Positions 36,577 to 46,659 of a stretch of 64,000 bases of DNA are shown here, piece after piece; the first letter of the stretch is position 1; the number at the start of each line of letters is the position of its first letter. The DNA comes from Macrophomina tecta (taxonomy: Eukaryota; Ascomycota; Dothideomycetes; Botryosphaeriales; Botryosphaeriaceae), in contig JAKSGN010000002.1 of the NCBI GenBank assembly GCA_024180945.1, forward strand, positions 1,178,001-1,242,000. Reading direction: 5' to 3'. Both the position numbers and the translations under genes were made by a program. The notes beneath the pieces were generated by a model. That model was not told the DNA's origin, did not search any database, and saw only the letters and a list, made by a program, of their open reading frames with translations.

Positions 36577-37965
36577 TTAGATGTAGGAGACCTTGACGCC
36601 CATGCCAACGGTCCTGCGCAGCTTCTCCCAAGCCATCCGTAAAAGCCGCTTCACCCTCTCTCGGAGATCTTGCCGTCCAAAAGCGAGCGCAAAGGCCAAG
36701 AGGAAGAGGAGGGTGCGAAGGAATGCCATCGGGTTCTGAGTCAAGGACTGTGTGGCGCTTTGGAACATATTCTGAATAGCGCCTAGCATAGCGGACGCGC
36801 GCGTCGAAAGACTTTGATTTCGCGGTCGAGGGCTCAAAGCCTTCTTATTGGGACCAGGTCTTGGCGTTCGAGAGGATGCCGAAGTAGGGGCTCGGCTGTT
36901 GATGTTGGAACTTGGATGGGGTGAGATATTTCTTTGAGAGCCGTTGGCAACAGGACGGCGCATACGCTGTTTGGCCTCGCGCTCTTCTTGCTCTTGCCGT
37001 CGCCTTTGCTCCTCCTCTTCTGCTTCGCGACGACGTGCTTCCGCCTCCTGACGCCGACGTTCCAACTGTTCCTGCTGTTGGCGCCGTAGCTCCTCTTCCC
37101 TCAGGGCAGCGTTCTCTTGCTCTTCCTTCAGGCCATGTAGTGCCAATAGGAAGGCCTCCTTCCGCTCATCGTCAAGCACTTCACTCATGCCAATGAATTC
37201 ACGGGCGTAGTCCCATTCGCCGTTTCGGGGCAGAACATGCAGGGTGTATAGCTCGAGAAGCTTGAGGCGGGAGTTAAGGTCTCGAGGAGTATTCGCCCCA
37301 TGACTTCGAATGCCTGGTCTCTTTTGTGCGTAAAGCGGGGAGTTCATGTGGGCGGTGATGTCGAAGGTGGGCTGTGCCGAGGAGGAAAGGTATGTTTCGA
37401 GCCGTCGTTGGGTGACTTGTTGGGAGGGTGCATGGGTCAACAACAACGTCGCGCTATGCAGGAATATAAGTCAGCACGCTGTTTGCGCTGGGAAAAGGGC
37501 AGGTTGAACGCACAGATTTATGACGACGTCGGGGTCGACGCTGCCTTCGGCTCCAGCATAACCAGCCTGCACCACCTCCTCCCACACACTACCGTCGCGA
37601 CATTTGGCGACCAATGCCTTCCATTTTGTGCTGCCGAATGCGTGCTTGCCTTCCTCGGGGCCCAGCTCGATCACGGAGTTCAAAAAGGTCAGGTAGAAGC
37701 TCCACACTTTGATCCGGGTGCCCCGCGACGCATAGGCGATGGGAGCATAGTTGTTTTGTTTGCTGTGATGGTCTTGGCCATCTTGGTCGGGATTGGCGGG
37801 AGTGATGACGGGCTCGATGGTGGAAAGGGCCTCGGGGAGGCGTCGTGTGAGGAACAGCTGAGCAGCCTGGCGGTATGTCTTCGCGATCTGCGCGGTCTGC
37901 GGCCTTTGCTGCGAGGCAAGCGAGGTGACGGATGCCGACAGCGGATTCTCGTAGGCAACGGACAT
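36577..37965 (-). CDS. PEX26: Peroxin 26, tail-anchored receptor for the Pex1-Pex6 exporter
   Basis: Peroxisomal membrane protein that docks the Pex1/Pex6 AAA complex recycling the import receptor Pex5; filamentous fungi have Pex26 where yeast has Pex15 (family knowledge). Exons 37514-37965 and 36577-37453 with a 60-nt intron give 442 aa. Seen: KTYRQAAQLFLTRRLPEALS near the N-terminus, TRIKVWSFYLTFLNSVIELG, and VVINLATLLLTHAPSQQ across the splice junction; LLELYTLHVLPRNGEWDYAR; a highly charged Glu/Arg/Gln coiled coil; then a single hydrophobic helix about 50 residues from the end (MAFLRTLLFLLAFALAF) followed by a basic tail, as expected for a tail-anchored protein. Start ATG 37965 gives MSVAYENPLSASVTSL. 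Confidence 0.87.
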
Positions 37966-38823
37966 GGCGTCGACGGCGGAACGGGCGCAGTAGGAGCTAT
38001 TCCATGGAAAGGAGGAGACGGCAGGCACTGGGGGCGCGCAGGAGGCGAGCGGACATGCTGCTCTCGCACGGTGTTGTGGTAGTGATTTGCGGGCTTGGTC
38101 GAGGAATGTCGGCCGCAAACACGCAGGGCAGGTGACGAGGACCTCGGCTCGCCGGGGCACGGAGATTGGAGCACCACCTCACGGACAGAGTCAAGCACGG
38201 AGCAGCTCCCGCAACGGTCCATCGCGTCACGGCTGCCCCGGGAGATGCGAGCAGCCCTGTTGCATGTGAGCGAGCGCGTCGGCTGCCGCTTCGCAAAGTG
38301 CTGGCGGCAGTGCACATGTTACCAGCGTCCACAGCCAGACGCACGCTAGGGCTACCCGGCGCCGCCGCCGGCTCCTGCTGGCCTGAGGCTGCATCCGCAG
38401 CCGGCAGCCGGCAGCCGCGCCTTGACCCAGGCGCGTCATTCCACGCACCCACGCGCACCTGGCCAGTGACACCTCGCGCGTCCTGTTTGAGCGCTGGCAC
38501 ACCTTGCGACAGCTTGGCCCTTTGCATCGTGGCCCGCCGGCCTGCCATTGCTTCCATTGCTAACAATTGCTGTAACAGCTGCACCTACTCACAAAAAGTT
38601 TGCAGGACCAACTCCAAGGCGCTCTTATTTTCCTTCCGTCTCCCTCGCTCCACCTCCATTGATTTTCCTCCACGAGGTCTTGAGCTTTTCGTTGTCCAGC
38701 GCCCCCGCTCTCCCGGAGTACGGTTACTCATCCACCTCCGAGCCCGTGCGGCTCTGCACTGGACGCTGTCGCCACCTGACCGTCCTCAACTCTGCCGGTG
38801 GACCGGCCGCGAACACTAACGTG
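37966..38823. promoter_or_regulatory. Divergent promoter region of PEX26 and the PARN-type nuclease gene
   Basis: 858 bases between two divergent starts. GC-rich on the PEX26 side. Long overlapping open frames on both strands reflect base composition. No specific motif was identified. Confidence 0.5.
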
Positions 38824-41107
38824 ATGGAGGTCGACAAGACAGCCTTCTGGGGCCGCCTTCTTGAAATCCTCCAGGCAATCTCTGAGGCCCATTTCGTATC
38901 CTTCGATCTGGAGCTGTCTGGTATACCGACCAAAGAAAGGTCCGGCACGAAGATGACCTTGGAGGAGCGATACCTGGACATCAAGGCAGCTGCCGACCGC
39001 TACCAAATCCTGCAGATCGGCTTGACCTGTGTGCAGGAAGACTTAGATACTGAAAGCTATACGGTCCGCCCCTACAACTTCAACCTGAATCCTTTGCTCG
39101 AAGAAAGACTGGACATCGAAAGAATTTGGTCCTTTCAAAGCGGAGCTGCGGAATTCTTGCTCAGCCATGGCTTCCAAATGGACCTGCCGATGACTACGGG
39201 AGTGCCTTATCTCTCGAGAGCAGAGGCGCAAAAGGCAAAGGAGCTCGCGTACGCGCGGTGGGACCGGTCAAACATCGCCGACGTCCAGCTGCGAGAAGAC
39301 GAGGTGCAGTCGTTGGAGTTTGTGCGGAAGGTTCGGGTTGTCATCGATGAATGGAGGAACACAGGCAAGGTATGTGCCCATCGCTGAACCGCGGAAAGTG
39401 CTGCAACAGTCTATGCCCTTAGGTTCAGAGAGGTGTCTGGATGTGGACATCCGGCTATTAAGGTGCCGGCCATATCCCTACCGTCTCTCGCAGGACCTGA
39501 TGTTTCGACGCGTAGAGAGTGAACCCACTGTAGCTAACTGAGCCCAGCCATATCTAAATATCGTTTGCGGAGATCCCACAGGCGACCAGCCCCGCATCCC
39601 CGAACTCGGCAACTTCGAAAAGCGCCTGGTTCATCAGCTTGTGCGCGCCGAGTATCCTGAGCTGGTCTCAGTTCCGAAGCCGCAGTACGTATCAATTGTT
39701 CACTACGACGAAGAGCGAGAGAAGTCAATCCTGCGGGGCAAGAAGAGGTCACTGCGCGGCCAGATTGAGCGTCAAACGGGCTTTCGATGGATCATTGAGG
39801 CGCTCTGCGGTGGACAGTTAGAGATTGACGCAGAGTCCTTTGCTCGAGATGTCCACACAGGTGCCGTGAAATCTGCAGACATGTTTGATTTGAAGGCTCG
39901 CTTCGGTCGGGCCCAGTTGGCGCTGCAGAGGCGGAGGCCTGCCCTTGTTGGCCACAACCTATTCACGGATATCATATATCTGTACCGCACCTTCATTGGG
40001 CCACTGCCACCAACTCTGGAGGAATTCAGGGTGCTCATTCATCAGCATTTCCCCTTAGTTGTCGATACCAAATACATGGCTACTCACAATTGCGGTGACA
40101 TCAATCCCAAGTCGTCTCTCGAAGAGATTCACAACAAGCTCCGGGCGCAAGCGAAGCCCCTCATTGGTAAGTGACGGCCTTCCATTTTGCAACCACGTCC
40201 TTGTATCCGAGTGCATCATGGTCCTGAAACAGGAGTAAACTGCTGACCATCAACAGTGACGCATGCCGCCCACAGCAAGTACCACGTCGCAGAACCGTTG
40301 CACGAAGCGGGATATGATAGCTTCATGACAGCACTGATCATGATCCGGCTGTCGACAAAGCTCGAGGAAGACGGCGCATACCTGCAAGACGTGTCCCCAC
40401 CACTTTCTGAGGACGAAGCGTACGACACCGTTCCAGAGGACACTTCTGACGGGGCTTCTCCGGCAGCGAAGCCTTCCAGCAACCAAAGTGTCCTTTCAGG
40501 AATATGGGATGGCACCACGGAATCGATTACACCGTCAATGGCATTCAATGAAGATTGGAATGATGACAGCACACCCTTAGCACAGACTGCGGCACCTCTG
40601 GACAACACTGAGCCAGCGCGAAGAAAGAAGGCGGAGCGTCGGAAACAAAAGACGAGCGGGAAGAAGAGCGGGAAGAAGAGCGGAAACGGGCCGGCGGCGA
40701 AGGGCGAGGCAAAATCGATGTTCTCGCATAAAAACATGTTCGCACAGCTAGCCTTGGGCGATCTGGAGGGCGGCGAGGATGAAGAAAGCGAGGGAAACTC
40801 CGAAGTCCAGATGGGATACCCCAGCAGAGGGCCAGGCGAGCCGCGTGCCGCGGCATTTGAGAGCGACGGGACGACGCTCTATTCGTACACGCCGTCTGTA
40901 CCGAAAATCGACAAAGTACCGGAAGTCAACACGGATGGCATGGAGCCGATGACACTGATGCCGCCATTCGAATCGGATTTTTGGCGAGTTTACGGAAACA
41001 AGTTGCGGGTCTTCGGGACAGCAGAGAGCGTTTGGAGACTGCGGTCTGCGATGGACGGGGCGGGCAGCAAGGCGTTCAAGGAGTCGAGTCGCATAGCGAG
41101 GAGGTAA
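38824..41107 (+). CDS. PARN-type CAF1-family poly(A) ribonuclease
   Basis: DEDD 3'-5' exoribonuclease that shortens poly(A) tails and trims small RNAs; baker's yeast lacks PARN (family knowledge). Exons 38824-39369, 39548-40166 and 40257-41107; introns 178 and 90 nt; product 671 aa. Seen: HFVSFDLELSGI with the DxE pair near residue 26; an R3H-like block in the middle (NFEKRLVHQLVRAEYPEL) interrupting the nuclease domain exactly as in PARN; GHNLFTDIIYLYRTFIGPLP with the third acid; KYHVAEPLHEAGYDSFMTAL with the final His/Asp. A basic KKAERRKQKTSGKKSGKKSG stretch in the C-terminal part is a plausible nuclear localisation signal. The first acceptor was fixed by frame: CCCAG at 39547, giving NTGKPYLNIVCGDPTGDQPR, not the later CACAG. 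Confidence 0.9.
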
Positions 41108-41999
41108 GCGCAGTGGGCGTTCATCGTTCAGGGCTAGTGCGTTGGGGAAAAGAGCAAATGGGAATCTGGCAGAGTAGGCGCGGCAGGGCGCACGCAGGGC
41201 TCCTTAGACAGATGCAAGCCTCAGCAAATGAGACACTTTTCCTGCATGGGCGCTGAATATGTCAAATGGGTGGCGATTCGGACAGGGAGGGCGCCCAAGA
41301 TGTGCCTACGCCTGTTTCACGCCAGACGGTGTGCGCCAGGCGCGGGACAGCTCGCGGGGATCTTTGAGTGCTGGAGAGGCGTGTTCTCAGTGAGCAGATC
41401 ATCACAGGACGTTGGAATTGGAGCGACGATCGGCCGCAGGCGCGCAAGCTTGGCGCACGAGGCCTGGGGGCGCCAAGCATGCGGCGCAAAGGCAGGCTCC
41501 GAGCTGAAAACGCAAGATGGGATGTGGAGCGGGAGGCTGCCGCATTGGCGCGGAAGGGACAGGAGCAGGGAGGGCCGGGGGTGGTGGGGAGGTGGTGTTG
41601 TGGCAGCGGTATCATGTATACAAGGGTGCCAACCTCCGATGGCAGCTGTCGCATCGATCTCTGGCGGTGCGAGAGTCATTGGCGCGGAGCGGTGATGACG
41701 ATTGACCAGGCAGGCGGGGCCTAACCTCAGTGCTGGCGCGGCAATTTGTGGCCCTGCAGTTCTCCATGGGCCCCTAAGTGCTTTTTAAGGCTAATAAGCT
41801 GTCGTCGAACGGCGGCGATAAGTAAAAGTGCCACCATGTCTTCTCGCGCCTGACGCGGACCCCTTGCCTCCACCAAATTCCCAACCCATCGAGACTCCCT
41901 CCCTCCTTCGAATCGCGCGCGCTCAAAAAGACTCCGCGGCGCGCGCCGCCCGCTTTACTCTCGATCTCGTCCGACCCACCTGCAATTCTTCCGAGAAGA
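41108..41999. promoter_or_regulatory. 3' flank of the nuclease gene and promoter of the GT25 gene
   Basis: 892 bases between two plus-strand genes. A TTTTTAAGGCTAATAAG stretch near 41784 is a possible core promoter region. No other structure was recognised; open frames are shadows of composition. Confidence 0.4.
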
Positions 42000-43308
42000 A
42001 TGTCCATTTCGCCTACGTCACTGCCTCGTCGGCCGCTGCGCTACCTGGTCGCCGCTGCCATTTGTGCCTTTTTGTTCCTCTACTGGTCCGCCCTGACCGA
42101 CCGCCTGCATTCGCCCTTCCACTCCTACAATGTCCACGGCATCCCCGCCACCAATTCCACCCTAGGCTTCGGTCGCATCTTCGCCGTCTCCAAGGAAGGC
42201 TCGCCGCGCCGGCAGGGCCTCATCCACGCTGCCAATGTCACCGAAATCGACATCACCATCCCCGAGCAGCCGCGCTGGACCCTGGAAGACGAGGAAAATT
42301 TTCGACTGCCCGAGAACTCGACCCTGGGCCGCGGCTCGCTGCTGGCCTGGCTGGGCCACCTGCACGCCCTGAGAGAGTGCGCCTGCCCACAATCACCCCC
42401 GAGTTCCTGCCTACTGACGGGCCTCCCACCACAGATTCATGAAATCCGGCGCCGAAACCGCCCTCATCCTCGAAGATGATGTCGATTGGGACATCCGCCT
42501 CAAATCGCAGCAAATCCCGCTCGTCGCCTCCGCCTTCCGCGCCCTCTTGCCCGACGCGCGTTACCCGCAGTACCCCTACGGACATCCGAAGAACTGGGAC
42601 CTGCTGTACATGGGCCACTGCGGCGACTACTGGCATGGCATGGACATCGGCTTTGACAAAGGCCACGTTGTGCCCGAGAACCTGACGGCGACGCCGCATA
42701 TCGCCTTCCGCGACGACTCGCTGCCGGACTTTGACAACTTGCACCCCTGGACGACAAGCCTGCTGGTCAACCTGAACGTCACGGAGCGCACGCGCCTAGT
42801 TCATCGCAGCCGCTTCCCGCTGTGTACATTCGCGTACGCGGTCACGCGCCAGTCGGCTAATCGCTTGCTGACGGAGCTCGCGGGCTCGGAGTCGTCGCGT
42901 CCCGGCGATCATGCGTACGACATTACGATTTTGAGGGGCTGTATCTCGGATGGACTGCGCTGCTGGAGCATCAATCCGGAGCTATTCCACCACGTTCCCG
43001 GGGACAGTATGATCGCAGGGATCGAGCAGACGCCTGACCGCGTCCCGCCGGTCGATGAGAGCGGCTGGGATCAGGTCCAGATGCGTGGTGAGACGACGAA
43101 TCTGGATTGCGGCTTCTGGACGGGGGCGTTCGACTTCAAGGACAACGACATCGATCGACTGACATGGCTGCGGCAGGAGGTTGGGCGGAAGGGTCGCTGC
43201 ATCAAGCCAGGCAGGGAGCTTCAGACGCAGGCAGTGGAGAGGGAGAGTCAGCAGGAGCAATATGGCGGCCAGCAGCAACGGCAGCAGCAGGTGCAGCAGA
43301 TCTCGTGA
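42000..43308 (+). CDS. Glycosyltransferase family 25-like type II membrane protein
   Basis: Likely Golgi/ER-resident glycosyltransferase of the GT25 (LPS/procollagen galactosyltransferase-like) type found widely in filamentous fungi; acceptor unknown. Exons 42000-42376 and 42435-43308, 58-nt intron, 416 aa. Seen: a short basic cytosolic N-terminus (SLPRRPLRY), a signal-anchor at about 14-31 (LVAAAICAFLFLYWSAL), GSLLAWLGHLHALREF, then the metal/nucleotide-sugar motif LILEDDVDWDI with Glu139-Asp140-Asp141, WDLLYMGHCGDYWHG, and CTFAYAVTRQSANRLL. N-glycosylation sequons occur (NST, NVT, NLT). The C-terminus is a Gln-rich low-complexity tail (QQEQYGGQQQRQQQ). Confidence 0.85.
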
Positions 43309-45708
43309 GACGGAAAGAGATGATGGGTTCCGCAAGTGAAACGATCGAGTTGGGTTTTCTTTGGATCGGCATGAGTTTCTGGAAATCATGGACGGGGCCA
43401 CAAAAAAGCATGCGAAGCGTCTCGTGGCATGCTTTCCAGGAAAAGTGCATAGGGTTGGCGGCTATTCATCTGCATTTGGTACAGGAACCTGTTTCTTGAA
43501 GATCCAATGCTAGCGCTCGGCGTTCGAGGTATAATGTCTGCATTCAGGGAGTCATCGGGTGGATTTTTTTTATTCTTCGTTGCGGTCTTGTATAACTCCT
43601 CAAGCCTTTCTGTCCTCTGGCTGAATCCCATCCTGCACTTCTTTTTTTTCTTTTTCTCACCCTGTGAGAGCGTGGTCCTCCACCCGTATTTTCTGAAGAT
43701 ACCTCAAATGCTGTAGACTTAGTTCGAATTTATGGAGTGTAACATTGATGGATTCTTCTTTTCGGGTGCCGCGCCCGTGCAAGTGTAAGTGGATGTAAAG
43801 GACGTTAATCTGTGGGTACGATACTCATCCTTATTGGCAAAAGCTGGTGGCAACTGGAGGTACGTTGAGAACCTCTTTAATTCGTTCCTCTTCCGATTAT
43901 TACCCATCAAAATGTGGCGCCCCCGCGGAAGATGCTTCGATTTCCCCGTCTGCGCGGGCGACAGGGATTATTGTACGCATGTACATACATGCTCGTATAT
44001 GCGTTCCTGCTGATGCGAGTCCCCACCGCGGGGAAGGGGGCGTGTTCGCATTAGTGGTGGACTCACCTCCGTGATCCACTTTATTTTTCTCCCTTACCTT
44101 GTGAGGTATTTCCACTGTTTTTTGACGTAGTGGTTGCGTGCAATTCAGGTACGTCCGGAGGTAGTTCCCGAGAAAAAAAAAAAAAAAGTGCACTTGTGCA
44201 TTGTAGACGCGGTCGTCCCCACAAGGTTTCCGTGCTTGAATTTTTTTTTAAGAAAAAAAAAATAGAAAAAGAATTTGCTGTGCTAGTGCTGCGGTCGAGT
44301 GGTGTATGTACATACTTGTTAGCGCCGAATGATCCGAGCAGGCTAGATAGACGCCCTCCTTTTGGGAAAGTCGGCCCGGGAGACAGAAGATCTTTGGTTC
44401 GGGTTGTTGTGGCATGCCGGGGAGATCTTCATTTCTTACATTCATTTTTTGTGGCCGTTGTACAGACAGTAAGGCTGTGCCTGTATCAACGCACCTTTAT
44501 TCCTTCTACCGGCTGTGTTGACCGTGGGCTCGCAGGCACGTACGGGGCGGTGTCGCTGAAGAAAGGGACGTTTTGTCTCAAGGGTTCTCGTGGTGAAGTG
44601 TTTCCGGAGATGTGTGGTTTGAGATTTGTCTCGGTTTGGTCGGCGTAGTCGACTGTGTTTGAACTCAATGGTTGTCCCTCAGAGGGCCTTCGGTGAAACC
44701 GCAAACTATCTAAGAGGGCCAAGAGCCACTATACTACATTTGGACATTCTCATTTGGACTATCTACTGCTACACGCATGTTCACCTTCAAACAGACTGTT
44801 TCTTCACTGTGGGGCGTTTTGCCGACTCCTCTTCTGGGTCGAACCGCACTTTGAGGTTTCTGGTTATGTTGGAGTATTATTGGTACAGATCTTTCCATAA
44901 GTCAAGAGGAAAGCGGTGGATATGAAAAGGATAAGCTGGGTGTCTGCACGAAAATACGCGCAGGCTATGAGGGTTTCATATAAGCCTATGAAAGCCGCGG
45001 ATGGGAGCAGAGAATACGCACAATGCCATACGCGGTGTAGGCGATGTATAGCCGGTGTTCTAAGCCATTAACTGCAAGGATTAAGTCTTGATAGCTAAGT
45101 GAAACTGCGCACTAAAAGAGAAGTAGCATTCGAGAGGAGGAACCGGGGGTTGGACGAAAAGAGGCCGTTCGATCTCACACTACATACGCGTAGATAATGC
45201 GAAGACTAATTGTAAGTATCCCACCAAGAAAAGCCTCGCGAGGGATCGATTGGTTTCTTATTGTCCCTTGACTCTGATGATATTGTAATATCCCGAAATC
45301 CGCGCGGATGATCTCCTAGCCCTATGCACGAAAAAAAAAGAGCCATTCCTGTGGCCTTCAGTGAAAGACCTAACGGACTACTGCCGAAGTATACCCCGAA
45401 AATGACGTTGAAATAACATAAAAAACCCCCCGTGAGAAGAGGGAACGCTCTGCTTTTGTGACACTATACTTTCCAATTCCGACCCATCAAACGCCAAGAT
45501 ACAGCTACGATGGTTCGAATATTGACGCTGGAGAAGTGAGGTAATTCAGACAAGCCCCCCGAGGCAATAAAGGTAAATAAATAAAGAGACAGCTGAGAAT
45601 GGAGCTTTAGCAGCATTTCAACACCATGAGACTCATTAAATAAAGAGATGATTGTTCAAGAAAGGAATGGATAATGGAGTGCTTCGAAAAAAGAACTAAA
45701 ACCGAGTA
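43309..45708. other. Gene-poor stretch between the GT25 gene and the bZIP gene
   Basis: These 2.4 kb hold the convergent 3' flanks. They have T and A runs (about 43640, 44173-44187 and 44241-44262) and a few short frames without protein character. No RNA gene or repeat family was recognised. Confidence 0.45.
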
Positions 45709-46659
45709 TCAGGCATGCTGGAGTTCATTGACCCATATTTGTTCCGAGTTGTAGCCCTCAGGGGCTTTCGGTAAGGTGCTCATGGCTGGAGAGCTTCTGC
45801 CGTACGGTCCAGCCCAGGACTGTGGGCTCATACGGTCTTGATCGCTCATGTCTGTCGAATAGCTTGTGACGGACATTGCGCGTAAACCGTTTTGTGCATG
45901 TGGTGACATGACAGCCTGAACATCCGGGTAAGATTTCGATCGTACGCGGGCCTGGACGTCTGCGACGGCATTCTGGAGATAGGTCTCGATGGGGGCGAAG
46001 CCGCAGTCTGTGTGCTGCAACACCAGGTCCTTCAACTCGAAGATGGACTCCCTCAAAGTTTCGAGCTCGGCGCGGAGGAACTTGTTTCTGGCGGACAGGT
46101 CCCTGTGCTGTTCGTCCATGCGGGTCATCCAGTCCTTCTTCTTGGCGCGGCACTTGTGAGCGGCTTCGCGGTTCTTGCGCAGCATTTCTTCCCGCTTGGC
46201 ACGTTCCTGCTCGGTTTTGGCGTCGGCCAATGTTCGTTTCTTGCTGGTGGAGGAGCGCTTGACAGCACTCTTGCGTGTCTTCTCGCTCCTGGAAGATGTG
46301 GTAGATTTGGACGAAGACTGTGATTGTCTCTCGTTGTCACAGGACTCAGTGGTGCCGGATCCGGCATTTGTGGAAGCTGAAGATGTCAACTTGGGTGGAA
46401 GTCGGCTCTTGCATCTGGCGAGAGCTCCGGGATCAATGGTACTAGGCTGGCAGGCAGTGTTGGCCAGGGTTTGGGAACTGCAGTCCGAAGAAGCCGAAAC
46501 TGATTCCGGAAACGGATAAAGACTTGTGGTGAAGAAGGGGTCCTTGAGTGAGAGAGCAATTGAATCGTTGAGCGGCAACGTGGAGTCATAGACAGGGTTG
46601 AATTTGCTGAGGGGATCCGGAGGCCGTCCCAAGGTGCATTGAATTCCAGCCATGGCCAT
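45709..46659 (-). CDS. bZIP transcription factor, ATF/CREB type
   Basis: Nuclear DNA-binding regulator. Single-exon frame of 316 aa. Seen: a Ser/Thr-rich N-terminal half; a basic region at about 155-176 (KREEMLRKNREAAHKCRAKK) with the N-X-X-A-A-X-K-C-R core of the ATF/CREB class, which usually binds TGACGTCA-like sites; then a leucine zipper at about 180-215 (heptads through LSARNKFLRAELETLRESIF). The C-terminal part is Ser/Pro/Tyr-rich. It is too short, and lacks the other blocks, to be the stress regulator AtfA; target genes cannot be inferred. It sits alone between gene-poor stretches of 2.4 and 3.5 kb, which is common for regulatory genes. An upstream exon cannot be excluded, but the MAMAGIQCTL start is in good context. 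Confidence 0.85.
   Translation of the reverse strand: MAMAGIQCTLGRPPDPLSKFNPVYDSTLPLNDSIALSLKDPFFTTSLYPFPESVSASSDCSSQTLANTACQPSTIDPGALARCKSRLPPKLTSSASTNAGSGTTESCDNERQSQSSSKSTTSSRSEKTRKSAVKRSSTSKKRTLADAKTEQERAKREEMLRKNREAAHKCRAKKKDWMTRMDEQHRDLSARNKFLRAELETLRESIFELKDLVLQHTDCGFAPIETYLQNAVADVQARVRSKSYPDVQAVMSPHAQNGLRAMSVTSYSTDMSDQDRMSPQSWAGPYGRSSPAMSTLPKAPEGYNSEQIWVNELQHA

Noticed and set aside
39548..39595. Alternative acceptor CACAG near 39590 for the second exon of the PARN-type gene
   Set aside because: It throws the conserved downstream sequence out of frame; the earlier CCCAG at 39547 keeps frame and gives the expected PYLNIV block.
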